Source: Bradyrhizobium sp. CER78 | Lineage (GTDB): Bacteria; Pseudomonadota; Alphaproteobacteria; Rhizobiales; Xanthobacteraceae | NCBI RefSeq assembly: GCF_029846235.1 | Contig: NZ_JARVWP010000013.1 | Location: 150,376-214,375, forward strand | Direction: 5' to 3' | Length of the DNA stretch: 64,000 nt | Shown: positions 32,502-41,027 of the stretch, one piece after another | How positions within the stretch are numbered: the stretch's first letter is position 1 | How the letters are laid out: every line of letters begins with the position of its first letter | Notes under the pieces: model-generated | Told to the model about the DNA's origin: nothing | Seen by the model: the letters and a program-made list of their open reading frames with translations, nothing else | The model's database searches: none | Program-made: the position numbers and the translations under genes

Positions 32502-33005
32502 TCATGCGCCCTCGCCTTTCCAATGAAGGACGGTGATCAGCGTGAACAGCCGCCGCGCGGTCTCGAAATCGACGCGCACCTTGCCCTTGAGCCGCTCCTG
32601 CAGCGTGCGCGAGCCCTCGTCGTGGATGCCGCGGCGGCCCATGTCGATGGCCTCGATCTTGTCCGGCGTCGCGGTCCGGATCGCCTGGTAATAGCTGTCG
32701 CAGATCATGAAGTAGTCCTTCACGACGCGGCGGAACGGCGTCAGCGACAACAGATGCGCGACGACCGGCGTGCCGTCCTCTTTCCTGATATCGAACATCA
32801 GCCGGTTGCCGGTGATCGCGATATGCAGGGTGTAGGGCCCGGCCTCGGCGCCTTCGGGCGCGAACAGGTTCTGCTCGACCAGATCGTAGATCGCGATCGC
32901 GCGCTCATGCTCGATGTCGGGCCCGGAACGGCCGATCGATTCCTCGTCGAGCGTCACCGCGACGATGCGATTGTTGGAATCCTCGTCGTCTGGTGGCTTG
33001 TTCAT
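32502..33005 (-). CDS. UPF0262 family protein
   Basis: This 167-residue protein matches UPF0262, an alphaproteobacterial family that nearly always follows hisD. Conserved stretches are RIVAVTLDEESIGRSGPDIEHE near 12-33, FDIRKEDG near 71-78 and FFRVVKDYFMICDSYY-like near 92-107. The ATG overlaps the hisD stop (ATGA), so it is co-translated with hisD. Function is unknown. Confidence 0.9.
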   Translation of the reverse strand: MNKPPDDEDSNNRIVAVTLDEESIGRSGPDIEHERAIAIYDLVEQNLFAPEGAEAGPYTLHIAITGNRLMFDIRKEDGTPVVAHLLSLTPFRRVVKDYFMICDSYYQAIRTATPDKIEAIDMGRRGIHDEGSRTLQERLKGKVRVDFETARRLFTLITVLHWKGEGA

Positions 33006-34297
33006 GAGAGGTTGAGGCGCAATCCGACGGAACGTGAATGGGCATCGAGACCCTCGGCCTGACCGAGCGTCATCGCGGCGGGCCCGAGCGCACGAAGCTG
33101 ATCCGGCCCGCACCGCAGGATCGAGGTTCGCTTCATGAAGTCAAGCACCCCGAGGCCGGAAGAGAACCGGGCCGAGCGCGCGGTGGGCAGCACGTGGTTG
33201 GAGCCGCCGACATAGTCGCCGATCGCCTCCGGGGTATGGGCCCCGAGGAAAATCGCGCCGGCGTTGCGGACCTTCTTCGACAGGCCCTCGGCATCCGCGG
33301 TCATGATCTCGAGATGCTCGGCCGCGATCGCATTGGCGAGCTCGACCGCGTCGTCGAGCTTCGCCACCTTGATGACGGCGCCGAAATCATCCCACGAGGC
33401 GCGCGCTATCGCCGCACGCGGCAGCGTCGCAAGCTGCGCCTCGACCGCGCGTTCGACATCGGCGGCGAGCCGCGCGCTATCGGTGATCAGGATCGATTGC
33501 GCGCTGACGTCGTGCTCGGCCTGCGCCAGCAGATCGGCCGCGATCCAGTCGGCATTGCCGGTGTCGTCTGCGATGACCAGCACCTCGGAGGGGCCGGCGA
33601 TCATGTCGATGCCGACCTTGCCGAACACCAGCCGCTTGGCCGCGGCGACATAGGCGTTGCCGGGCCCGACGATCTTGGCCACTGGCGCGATCGACGCGGT
33701 GCCATAGGCTAGGGCCGCGACCGCCTGGGCGCCACCGACACGGTAGATCTCGGAGACACCGCCGAGATGGGCGGCCGCGAGCACCAGCGGGTTGAGCTTG
33801 CCGTCCGGGGCCGGCACCACCATCACCACCCGCGGTACGCCGGCGACCTTGGCCGGCACCGCATTCATCAGCACAGAGGACGGATAGGCCGCGGTGCCGC
33901 CGGGCACGTAAAGCCCGACCGCATCGACTGCGCTCCAGCGCCAGCCGAGCTCGACGCCTGCGGCATCGGTGAAGCGCTCGTCCTTGGGCAGCTGGCGGCG
34001 ATGGAAGGTCTCGATCCGGTCGCGCGCGAATTTCAGCGCCTCGACGGTCTTGGGGTCGCAGGCCGCGACCGCAGCGTCGATCTCGGCGGCGGTGATGCGC
34101 AGGCCGGCGGCGTCGATATCGAGCCGGTCGAACTTCTTGGTCGCCTCGAGCAGCGCCGCGTCGCCGCGGGCCGCCACGTCGTCGACAATGGCGCGGGTGG
34201 CGCGCTCGACGTCCGCCGATACCTCGCGCTTGGCCGCCAGGAAGTCGCGGAAACGCTGGTCAAAATCGGCGCTCTGTCGGTCCAGGCGAACGGGCAT
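33002..34297 (-). CDS. hisD: Histidinol dehydrogenase
   Basis: This 431-residue enzyme carries out the last two steps of histidine synthesis, oxidising L-histidinol to L-histidine with NAD+. It shows the HisD landmarks VPGGTAAYPSSVLM near 131-144, VGPGNAYV near 207-214, the zinc-site segment AEHDVSAQSILI near 260-271, AEHLEIM near 329-335 and GGSNHVLPT near 365-373. Length is normal. It is preceded by a family A palindromic repeat and is coupled to UPF0262. Confidence 0.97.
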   Translation of the reverse strand: MPVRLDRQSADFDQRFRDFLAAKREVSADVERATRAIVDDVAARGDAALLEATKKFDRLDIDAAGLRITAAEIDAAVAACDPKTVEALKFARDRIETFHRRQLPKDERFTDAAGVELGWRWSAVDAVGLYVPGGTAAYPSSVLMNAVPAKVAGVPRVVMVVPAPDGKLNPLVLAAAHLGGVSEIYRVGGAQAVAALAYGTASIAPVAKIVGPGNAYVAAAKRLVFGKVGIDMIAGPSEVLVIADDTGNADWIAADLLAQAEHDVSAQSILITDSARLAADVERAVEAQLATLPRAAIARASWDDFGAVIKVAKLDDAVELANAIAAEHLEIMTADAEGLSKKVRNAGAIFLGAHTPEAIGDYVGGSNHVLPTARSARFSSGLGVLDFMKRTSILRCGPDQLRALGPAAMTLGQAEGLDAHSRSVGLRLNLS

Positions 34298-34371
34298 GGC
34301 GGCTTTCTGAAGAGGACTCTGGGTCCCTGCTCAATGGCGCGGCGGATAATGGCCGTCAACCCTTGGGGATT

Positions 34372-34445
34372 GTCATTCCGGGATGGTCCGAAGGACCAGA
34401 CCCGGAATCTCGAGATTCCGGGTTCGCTTCGCGCCCCGGAATGAC
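34372..34445. repeat. Palindromic intergenic repeat, family A, copy 1
   Basis: A REP-like palindrome bounded by GTCATTCCGGG and CCCCGGAATGAC with an internal GGAATCTCGAGATTCC core. Four copies lie in this window (also 36228-36319, 39206-39299, 44166-44246), all intergenic. Confidence 0.8.
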
Positions 34446-34452
34446 GTGCCAA

Positions 34453-34881
34453 TCAAGCCGTCGCCACCCCGAGATCATCCTCCCCGAGATCGGTCAATTC
34501 GCACTCCAGGCACTCGACATCGAGCCGCAGCGCCCCGCCATGGCCGAACATCAGCAGCGCGCTGCCGCCGGGCGGGTCGGAGGCATAGAACTCGATCCCG
34601 AGCAGCTCCAGGGCCGCTTCCGGGGCTTCGAGGTCGATATTGCGCGACTTGCATGCCAGCACCCGGTCGAACCTGAGCGCGGCGATCAGCCGCCGCGAGC
34701 AGGTGCCGCCGGACAGGGTCTGTTCCCAGTCGAGCCGGTTCAGGCCGACCACGAGGCGCTTCTCGTCCTGGCGCCAGATGATGTCGGCGGGCTGGACGCG
34801 GGCGTCCTGCACATGGGCGGAGATCACCGCGAGGTCATCGGCGTCGAGGGCGATCAGTTTCAGCGGCGCGGGTGGGGACAT
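34453..34881 (-). CDS. DUF2948 family protein
   Basis: This 142-residue protein matches DUF2948, found upstream of hisD in alphaproteobacteria. Visible landmarks are LKLIALDADDLAVISAHVQD near 7-26, the KRLVVGLNRLDWE segment near 40-52, and an acidic C-terminus (LECELTDLGEDD). The ATG at 34879-34881 begins the conserved core. Function is unknown; it is probably the first gene of the hisD group, separated from hisD by a repeat. Confidence 0.85.
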   Translation of the reverse strand: MSPPAPLKLIALDADDLAVISAHVQDARVQPADIIWRQDEKRLVVGLNRLDWEQTLSGGTCSRRLIAALRFDRVLACKSRNIDLEAPEAALELLGIEFYASDPPGGSALLMFGHGGALRLDVECLECELTDLGEDDLGVATA

Positions 34882-35070
34882 GATGGTGGTTATAACGCGT
34901 TCGGCAGCCAGAGGTACCACGCGACCGCGAGGAAATGCCGCTCGGGGGAACCGGCCGCGCACGAGCAAAATATCGAAAACAACCCCATGCAAAGGAGCCG
35001 ACGACGGCGGCGTGACCCCGATCGAACATATGCGCATTGGCACTCTTCGTCAGGTGAGCACGCTCGTCAG

Positions 35071-35295
35071 GCTCCCTCCCCCACGCAACCGGGGTTTACC
35101 CCGGTTGCGCATTGTAAATTGCGCAAGTCGGGCAGGCCCGACTTGCGTAGCGGGGGCCGGGGAGAGGGGTAAGCCCCCGGGCGAGATGCGGGACGAAGCG
35201 ATCGGCCTCGCAACCGATCATCGAAGGGCATTTCGAGAGAGCGCGCCGAGTGGCCACCCCTCTCCCTAACCCTCCCCCGCAAGGGGGGAGGGAAC
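35071..35295. repeat. Mosaic of inverted repeats, family B-like, copy 2
   Basis: This stretch fills most of the 498-nt gap between DUF2948 and the chloroperoxidase-like gene. It contains nested inverted repeats (AACCGGGGTTTACCCCGGTT, then AAGTCGGGCAGGCCCGACTT) and ends in CCTCCCCCGCAAGGGGGGAGGG. No reading frame here is convincing. Confidence 0.65.
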
Positions 35296-35379
35296 CCTGC
35301 CGCTGGTGGCTTCCTCACTTAGGCATCAGCAAAGCTGCGCGGCGTTGAGACAAGCCGTACGACGCGCAGCGCCAGCCCC

Positions 35380-36204
35380 TCAGCCCTTGATGAACGCCAG
35401 CAGGTCCGCGTTGATCGTCTCGGCTTCCGTCGTCGGCATGCCGTGCGGAAAGCCCTTGTAGGTCTTCAGCGTGCCGTTCTTCAGAAGCTTGGCCGAGAGC
35501 GGACCGGAATCGGCGTAGGGCACGATCTGGTCGTCGTCGCCATGCATCACCAGCACCGGCACGTTGATCTTCTTCAGGTCCTCGGTGAAGTCGGTCTGCG
35601 AGAACGCGACGATGCCGTCGTAATGCGCTTTCGCGCCGCCCATCATGCCCTGCCGCCACCAGTTCTGGATCGCGGCTTCCGACGGTTTCGCGCCGGGCCG
35701 GTTGTAGCCGTAGAACGGGCCGGCCGGCAGATCGCGGTAGAATTGCGAGCGGTTGGCCGCGACCTGGGCCTGCAGGCCGTCGAACACCGATTTCGGCAGG
35801 CCGCCGGGATTGGCAGGCGTCTGCACCATCAAAGGCGGCACGGCCGCGATGATCGCCGCCTTCGCCACCCGGCTCTCGCCGTGGCGGGCGATGTAGTGCA
35901 CGACCTCGCCGCCGCCGGTGGAATGGCCGACGTGAACGGCATTCTTGAGGTCGAGATGCGCGGTGACGGAAGCGAGGTCGTCGGCATAGTGGTCCATGTC
36001 ATGGCCGTCGGCGACCTGGGCCGAGCGGCCATGGCCGCGGCGGTCGTGGGCGATGACGCGGAAGCCGTGACCCACGAAGAACAGCATCTGCGCGTCCCAG
36101 TCGTCCGACGACAGCGGCCAGCCATGGCTGAACACGATCGGCTGACCCGAGCCCCAATCCTTGTAGAAGATATCGACGCCGTCTTTGGTGGTGATGGTGG
36201 GCAT
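35380..36204 (-). CDS. Alpha/beta hydrolase of the non-haem chloroperoxidase group
   Basis: This 274-residue protein has the HGW oxyanion motif at 27-29, nucleophile Ser95 in GHSTGGG, an Asp in HGDDDQIVP near 221-229 and a late His in GFPHGMP near 252-258. Sequence and length match cofactor-free haloperoxidases / perhydrolases, which in cells are probably esterases. The ATG follows a GAGGAGCAA ribosome-binding site. Substrate is unknown. Confidence 0.9.
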   Translation of the reverse strand: MPTITTKDGVDIFYKDWGSGQPIVFSHGWPLSSDDWDAQMLFFVGHGFRVIAHDRRGHGRSAQVADGHDMDHYADDLASVTAHLDLKNAVHVGHSTGGGEVVHYIARHGESRVAKAAIIAAVPPLMVQTPANPGGLPKSVFDGLQAQVAANRSQFYRDLPAGPFYGYNRPGAKPSEAAIQNWWRQGMMGGAKAHYDGIVAFSQTDFTEDLKKINVPVLVMHGDDDQIVPYADSGPLSAKLLKNGTLKTYKGFPHGMPTTEAETINADLLAFIKG

Positions 36205-36227
36205 TTGATTGCTCCTCTTGTTGAAAC

Positions 36228-36319
36228 GTCATTCCGGGGCACGCGAAGCGTGAACCCGGAATCCAGAAGTTTGGATTGCGAGATTCCGGGTTCGACGCTG
36301 CGCGTCGCCCCGGAATGAC
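36228..36319. repeat. Palindromic intergenic repeat, family A, copy 2
   Basis: Bounded by GTCATTCCGGGG and CCCCGGAATGAC, with inner GAACCCGGAATC / GATTCCGGGTTC arms. It lies between two convergent-in-order minus-strand genes. Confidence 0.8.
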
Positions 36320-36327
36320 AAGGAGGA

Positions 36328-36828
36328 TCAGGCGAAATTGACCGGCCTGAAGCGGCGCCAGGCGCCGATGATCATCACGACGAAGAACACCAGCACGATG
36401 CCCTGCACCGCCCCGAACACCGGCCCGGACGGCGGGTTCGGCGGCACTGCCGGCGCCAGCGCCTGCAATGCGGGTATCTTGAGGAAGCTCTGGATGACCA
36501 GCACGAAGACGTTGAGATAGAGCGAGACCATCGCGGTCACGATATAGATCGGGCGCCACGCGCCCTTGAGCTGCATCGCATACAGCGCGATGCAGGCGAT
36601 CGCGAGCAGCACCAGCGAGAGGCCGCCGATGATCTGGGACGGCAGCACCTTCTCGGTGATCAGTGGCGGGATCACGAAGCCGGTGGCGCTGGTCAGGATC
36701 GTGAAGACGAGGAAGATCGCAGTCAGTCCGGGCATCGCGCGCGAGCCGAGCAGGCCGAACATCACGATCACACCGGCGATGATTGCAATCAGGCTGATAA
36801 TGACGTGCACAAGCACCAACGTCGTCAT
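36328..36828 (-). CDS. Small polytopic membrane protein of unknown function
   Basis: This 166-residue protein has about five hydrophobic segments (about 1-25, 35-55, 68-85, 95-115 and 135-155) and few charged residues. The ATG at 36826-36828 follows GGGAG. I do not recognise a specific family; similar short integral membrane proteins are annotated as hypothetical in Bradyrhizobium. Confidence 0.75.
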   Translation of the reverse strand: MTTLVLVHVIISLIAIIAGVIVMFGLLGSRAMPGLTAIFLVFTILTSATGFVIPPLITEKVLPSQIIGGLSLVLLAIACIALYAMQLKGAWRPIYIVTAMVSLYLNVFVLVIQSFLKIPALQALAPAVPPNPPSGPVFGAVQGIVLVFFVVMIIGAWRRFRPVNFA

Positions 36829-37000
36829 GTAGCGCACTCCCCCGTTGAGAACCCGCACTACGTTACGATGCGTCTTTGAAAATTGCTACATGGTTCGATG
36901 GCAGGACGAGCGACATCTCATGAAAATCATGCCGACACTTGCCGAAAGATTTGGCGCCGGTGCTGCGCGCAGAAGCACGTGCGTGTCGTGAGAACTTGAA

Positions 37001-37309
37001 TCAATAATAGCGCGGGATCGGCCCGTCATGCGGCGTCTCGCGCTTCGACAGGTCGAACAGCACCTCGTCGACATAGCACCAGCCCCAGCCTTCCGGCGGA
37101 TCGTAGCCCTCGATCACGGGATGGCCGGTGGCGTGAAAATGCGCCGTCGCATGCCGGTTCGGCGAGTCGTCGCAGCAGCCGACGTGGCCGCAGGTCCGGC
37201 AGATCCGCAAATGCAGCCAGCGGCTGCCGCTCTTCAGGCATTCCTCGCAGCCGCGCGCGCTCGGCGTGACGTCCTGGATGCCGGCGATATGGGTGCAGCC
37301 TTTTGTCAT
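37001..37309 (-). CDS. UBP-type zinc-finger domain protein
   Basis: This 102-residue protein is essentially one UBP-type (ZnF-UBP) zinc finger. Ligand candidates are C5, H7, C21, C24, C37, C40, C45, H53, H57, H59 and H63, in the order typical of the domain (C-x2-C, C-x2-C, then H-rich). In eukaryotes this domain binds free ubiquitin C-termini; bacteria mostly lack ubiquitin, so the ligand is unknown. The next gene downstream is a cNMP-binding thioredoxin-reductase-like flavoprotein, a pairing seen in other bacteria and suggesting joint function. Confidence 0.9.
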   Translation of the reverse strand: MTKGCTHIAGIQDVTPSARGCEECLKSGSRWLHLRICRTCGHVGCCDDSPNRHATAHFHATGHPVIEGYDPPEGWGWCYVDEVLFDLSKRETPHDGPIPRYY

Positions 37310-37336
37310 TTTGGCCTCTTTACGTCTCTTTTGACC

Positions 37337-37440
37337 CGTCATCCTGAGGTGCGAGCTCTTGCGAGCCTCGAAGGATGCACGGCCCGCACTGTGGCCGATT
37401 CATCCTTCGAGACGCCGCTGCGCGGCTCCTCAGGATGACG
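37337..37440. repeat. Palindromic intergenic repeat, family C
   Basis: Bounded by CGTCATCCTGAGG and CCTCAGGATGACG with inner arms CCTCGAAGGATG / CATCCTTCGAG. Only one copy is seen in this window. It separates the UBP zinc-finger gene from the flavoprotein gene. Confidence 0.7.
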
Positions 37441-37468
37441 GAGATAGATCTCGTCTGCATCCATCTGC

Positions 37469-39169
37469 CTACAGCGTCGGGCTGCCGGCATCGGCGAGAT
37501 AGCCGTGCAGGGCGGCGACGACCTGCGCGCCCTCGCCGATCGCGCCGCCGACGCGCTTGACTGATCCGGAGCGGACGTCGCCGACCGCGAACACGCCGGG
37601 CACCGTGGTCTCGAGCAGCGGCACGGCGGGCGCGCCCTCGCCGTTCTGCACGCCGGTCTTGACGAAGCCGCCGCGGTCGACCTGCACCCCGCAGCCCTCG
37701 AGCCAGCCGGTGGCCGGATCGGCGCCGACGAACAGGAAGAGATTGCGGATATCCATCGTGAACTCGTCGGGGGCGAGCCGGCTGCGCCAGCGCACCCGCT
37801 CCAGCGTCTCCGCACCTTCGAGCCCGATCACCTCGGTGTTGAACATCAATTCGATGTTCGGCGTCGCCTCGATGCGCTCGATCAGATAGCGCGACATGCT
37901 GGCCCCGAGCCCACCGCCGCGGATCATCATGTTGACCCTGCGGGCATGCGCCGACAGGAACACCGCGGCCTGGCCCGCGGAATTGCCGCCGCCGACCAAT
38001 ACGACATCCTGCTGGGCGCAGAGCCGCGCCTCGATCGGCGAGGCCCAGTACCAGACGCCGCGGCCCTCATAGCGCTCGAGATGGTCGATCGCCGGCCTCC
38101 GATAGCGCGCGCCGCTCGCCACCACCACCGACTTGGCGCGCAGCGTGTGCCCGCATCCGGTGGCGAGCTTGAACGCGCCCGAAGCCTTCGAACAGTCGAG
38201 CGATTTGACGGAGACCGGGATCAGCATCTCGGCGCCGAATTTCTGCGCCTGGTTGAAGGCGCGCCCGGCAAGCGCCTGCCCGGAGATTCCGGTCGGGAAG
38301 CCCAGATAGTTTTCGATCCGCGCGCTGGCGCCGGCCTGGCCGCCGAAAGCGCGGGAATCGAACACCGCAACCGACAGCCCTTCGGAGGCCGCATAGACCG
38401 CGGTGGCGAGCCCGGCCGGGCCGCTGCCGACGACGGCGACATCATAGAGCCTGTCTTCCGCGTGGCTGCCGATCATGCCGAGCGCCATCGCAAGCGCGGT
38501 CTCGGAGGGATTGCGCAGCACCGTGCCGTTGGGGCAGACCACCAGCGGCAATTCGGCGCGCGTCGGAGAATAGCGCGCGACGAGGTCGGCGGCATCGGTG
38601 TCGGCCTCGGGATCGAGCACGTGATGCGGCTGGCCGTTGCGTGCCAGGAAATTCTGCAGCGGCGCCATGTTGCCGACCGACGCCGAGCCGATCAGCACCG
38701 GTCCGCCGGCGCCGCCCTGGATCAGGCTGACGCGGCGCAGGATCAGCGCGCGCATGATGCGCTCGCCGAGGTCCGCCTCGGCGACCAAGAGCGCGCGCAG
38801 CCGGTCGGGCGGCAGCAGCAATGTCTCGACCGCACCTTCGGCATGGCCGTCGACCAGCGCGGCGCGGCCGGAGAGTTGGCCGATCTCGGCGAGAAACTGG
38901 CCCGGCCCCTGGTCGATGATCGGCGTGACACGGCCGAGGCCGTCGCGCTGGGTGATCGCGACGCTGCCCGACAGCACCACGAACATGCCGGGACCAGGCG
39001 CGCCGGTCTCGAACAGCGCCTCGCCATCCTTGTATGACCGCGGCTCGCCGAAGCGGCGCATCCGCTCGATCTCAGGCACCGTCAGGGTCGGAAAGGTCTG
39101 TTCATGGCGCGGGAAGGCGTAGGCGGTTGCGTTCAGGCGATTGATCGTCGTCTCATCGATTGCAGCCAT
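37469..39169 (-). CDS. cNMP-binding domain fused to thioredoxin-reductase-like FAD/NAD(P) oxidoreductase
   Basis: This 566-residue protein has an N-terminal cyclic-nucleotide-binding domain (about 25-150), a linking thioredoxin-like stretch (about 160-235), and a thioredoxin-reductase-type flavoprotein part. FAD-binding VVGSGPAGLATAVYAA starts near 246; a second Rossmann motif VGGGNSAGQ lies near 395; the closing FAVGDVRSG is near 530. The redox CxxC of thioredoxin reductases is absent: WASP stands where CATC is expected. It therefore cannot work as a normal thioredoxin reductase. It is preceded by the UBP zinc-finger gene on the minus strand in gene order. Confidence 0.9.
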   Translation of the reverse strand: MAAIDETTINRLNATAYAFPRHEQTFPTLTVPEIERMRRFGEPRSYKDGEALFETGAPGPGMFVVLSGSVAITQRDGLGRVTPIIDQGPGQFLAEIGQLSGRAALVDGHAEGAVETLLLPPDRLRALLVAEADLGERIMRALILRRVSLIQGGAGGPVLIGSASVGNMAPLQNFLARNGQPHHVLDPEADTDAADLVARYSPTRAELPLVVCPNGTVLRNPSETALAMALGMIGSHAEDRLYDVAVVGSGPAGLATAVYAASEGLSVAVFDSRAFGGQAGASARIENYLGFPTGISGQALAGRAFNQAQKFGAEMLIPVSVKSLDCSKASGAFKLATGCGHTLRAKSVVVASGARYRRPAIDHLERYEGRGVWYWASPIEARLCAQQDVVLVGGGNSAGQAAVFLSAHARRVNMMIRGGGLGASMSRYLIERIEATPNIELMFNTEVIGLEGAETLERVRWRSRLAPDEFTMDIRNLFLFVGADPATGWLEGCGVQVDRGGFVKTGVQNGEGAPAVPLLETTVPGVFAVGDVRSGSVKRVGGAIGEGAQVVAALHGYLADAGSPTL

Positions 39170-39205
39170 GTCGGCGACCCGTTTCCTTTGCTCACCTTGA
39201 CGTTC

Positions 39206-39299
39206 GTCATTCCGGGGCGTGCGAAGCGCGAACCCGGAATCTCGAGGTTCCCCGGTGCGCGATTGCGCACCTGAGGTTCGCTTCGCGCCCCGGAACGAC
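39206..39299. repeat. Palindromic intergenic repeat, family A, copy 3
   Basis: Bounded by GTCATTCCGGGG and CCCCGGAACGAC with an inner GGTGCGCGATTGCGCACC hairpin. One base differs from the other copies in the right boundary (AACGAC). Confidence 0.75.
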
Positions 39300-39353
39300 G
39301 TACCCTCATCACCTGCGCCATGCCGAAGTTCTCATTGGATCAGAACCGCGGCT

Positions 39354-39572
39354 TTAACCCGTCACTTTGCCCGGCTCGTTTCCGCCGGCGTCATCCGGCG
39401 AGGCGTGATCTAGCGAGCCGTCGGCCGGTTCGGAAGCCACATCCTCGCGACCGCGCGCCTGGGATTTTCGCCGCTTCAGGTTTTCGCGCAGCGCCAGCTT
39501 GAGGCGATCCTGCCGCGAATCCTTCAGGCGGGCTCCGGCCTGCCCGCCGCCTCTGTCCCGATCACTCGTCAT
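39354..39572 (-). CDS. Small basic hypothetical protein
   Basis: This 72-residue protein is highly charged, with a central RQDRLKLALRENLKRRKSQA helix flanked by disordered Gly/Asp-rich tails. The L-ALRENLKRRK pattern recurs in small alphaproteobacterial proteins of unknown function. It has no signal peptide or membrane span. Confidence 0.6.
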   Translation of the reverse strand: MTSDRDRGGGQAGARLKDSRQDRLKLALRENLKRRKSQARGREDVASEPADGSLDHASPDDAGGNEPGKVTG

Positions 39573-39890
39573 TGCTGAACTCTCGAACCGCCGACGCCTT
39601 TGCGCGCGCTAAGCATAGACAATGGCGGCCGCCCGCGCACCCTGCCCGGTCGGCCAGTTGCGCACCACGACATGATTCGGCCGCAGGCGGACGGTCGCAT
39701 TCCATTACGGTCGGGAACCCCAATCGGGCCGAAATCGGCCGAATTGGTCGAAATCACCGGCACGGAACGTGATTTCTGCCGATTTGCCCGGCAGGAGGGG
39801 CGCTGTTTCGCTTGCGCGAAGGGGAGGCCTGTGGCAAGAACCGCCCGCTTGGACGGGCCCCATGGGGCCGATTCAATTTTTCCCGGGCAT
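39573..39890. other. Intergenic stretch with no supported gene
   Basis: Between the small basic protein and tRNA-Thr I see no gene or repeat of the families seen elsewhere in this window. Open frames reading back through tRNA-Thr are artefacts of the tRNA sequence. Confidence 0.5.
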
Positions 39891-39965
39891 GCTGCCGTAG
39901 CTCAGTGGTAGAGCACTCCATTGGTAATGGAGAGGTCGACAGTTCAATCCTGTCTGGCAGCACCA
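39891..39965 (+). tRNA. tRNA-Thr (anticodon GGT)
   Basis: Acceptor GCTGCCG / TGGCAGC, D-arm GCTCAGTGGTAGAGC, anticodon stem CTCCA / TGGAG with loop TTGGTAA (anticodon GGT), T-arm ACAGG-like GACAG-TTCAATC-CTGTC, discriminator A and an encoded CCA. Confidence 0.95.
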
Positions 39966-40019
39966 GGATCTTCTCAAATGACGGCTGCCGTCAACGAGCG
40001 CTTCCGCGCGTCGCATGAA

Positions 40020-40145
40020 TCAATACCCGAGCAGCAGGCCCACGCCGCCGATCACCAGCACGATATAGAACGCGAACACACTGCCGACCCATTTCCAATC
40101 GATGTGTCCGTGTTCGGGGCTGAGGCTCTCGATGATGCCGTGCAT
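40020..40145 (-). CDS. 41-residue single-span membrane protein
   Basis: This frame encodes 41 residues: a polar start (MHGIIESLSPEHGHIDWKW) and one C-terminal membrane helix (about 20-39, FAFYIVLVIGGVGLLLG). A GAAGGAAA ribosome-binding site lies 6 nt before the ATG. The coding sense and site support a real small membrane protein; its partner is unknown. Confidence 0.55.
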   Translation of the reverse strand: MHGIIESLSPEHGHIDWKWVGSVFAFYIVLVIGGVGLLLGY

Positions 40146-40246
40146 GATGGTTTCCTTCTAGAAGTCGCATGCGTGGCGTATAGACCGCACCTCGAACACA
40201 TCATGTGACTCACTTCACACACCTTCGTCGCGGAGCGGACCCGAGA

Positions 40247-40567
40247 GTGACCGGCCCAGAACTGAGGAAATTGCGCGAACATCTCGGCGAGGCGCTCGGC
40301 CGCAAGCTGACGGCGGCGGACATGGCGAAACTGTGCGGACTGCCGGGTGCCGGCGGTGCCGAAATGCTCCGCAGGTGGGAGGTCACCGGCCCGACCCCGA
40401 AGGTCGCCGGCCTGCTGAGCGTGCTGGCGATGGCCAGCGAGCACTATCCGATCCTGGAGAAGTTCGACGTGTTCGATCGCCACGACGTGCCGGTCAAGGA
40501 ACGCGCCGCGCGGCGCCAGGCGTTCCGCGAGCAGATCCGCGACGACGTGCGCAGGCGGCTCGACTAA
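40247..40567 (+). CDS. Small helix-turn-helix-like hypothetical protein
   Basis: This 106-residue protein begins at a GTG after GGAG; an earlier in-frame GTG at 40205 adds 14 residues. The first 60 residues (ELRKLREHLGEALGRKLTAADMAKLCGL...RRWEVTGPTP) look like a Xre/Cro-type HTH, with the tail rich in Arg. A transcription-regulator role is plausible but not shown. Confidence 0.65.
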   Translation: MTGPELRKLREHLGEALGRKLTAADMAKLCGLPGAGGAEMLRRWEVTGPTPKVAGLLSVLAMASEHYPILEKFDVFDRHDVPVKERAARRQAFREQIRDDVRRRLD

Positions 40568-40610
40568 AGCGGGATGAGTTTTGGTCGAATAGGCTTCGCG
40601 CGGTCTTGCT

Positions 40611-40737
40611 TCACCTCTCCCCGGTGGGGAGAGGTCGGATTGCGCAGCAATCCGGGCGAGGGCTCTTGCTCTCTCGATAGACCGCAACCCCTCACCCGAT
40701 TTGCTGCGCAAATCGACCTCTCCCAAGGGAGAGGTGA
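40611..40737. repeat. Palindromic intergenic repeat, family B, copy 3
   Basis: Bounded by TCACCTCTCCC and GGGAGAGGTGA, with inner arms GGATTGCGCAGCAATCC and GATTTGCTGCGCAAATC. It takes up much of the 460-nt gap before the outer-membrane protein gene. Confidence 0.75.
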
Positions 40738-41027
40738 ACTTTCGATGCCGTTCCAGCTCAACCTAATCTCATCAGGCCTTAGCCAGCGTCTCGATCGGCA
40801 GACGCGGCTTGGTTAACGGGAGAGCCATGCCGCGCGCGCCGCGTTAACCCTCTTGTCATTCCCGCTTAAGCGTTCGTTAGGCACAACAAAACGTTTCACC
40901 GCGAAGGGTGCGATTTAACGCTCCAAGCCGCCTTTCGGTGGGAAATTTTATTCAAATGCGGTCTAACCCCTCGGCCATGGATGGCGCCACTCACGCTGCG
41001 CCTCATGACTTGTCCGGAGACTGCCTT

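Noticed and set aside
39754..39963. Small minus-strand frame through tRNA-Thr
   Set aside because: The LPDRIELSTSPLPMECST-type peptide is the well-known artefact of translating a tRNA gene in antisense.
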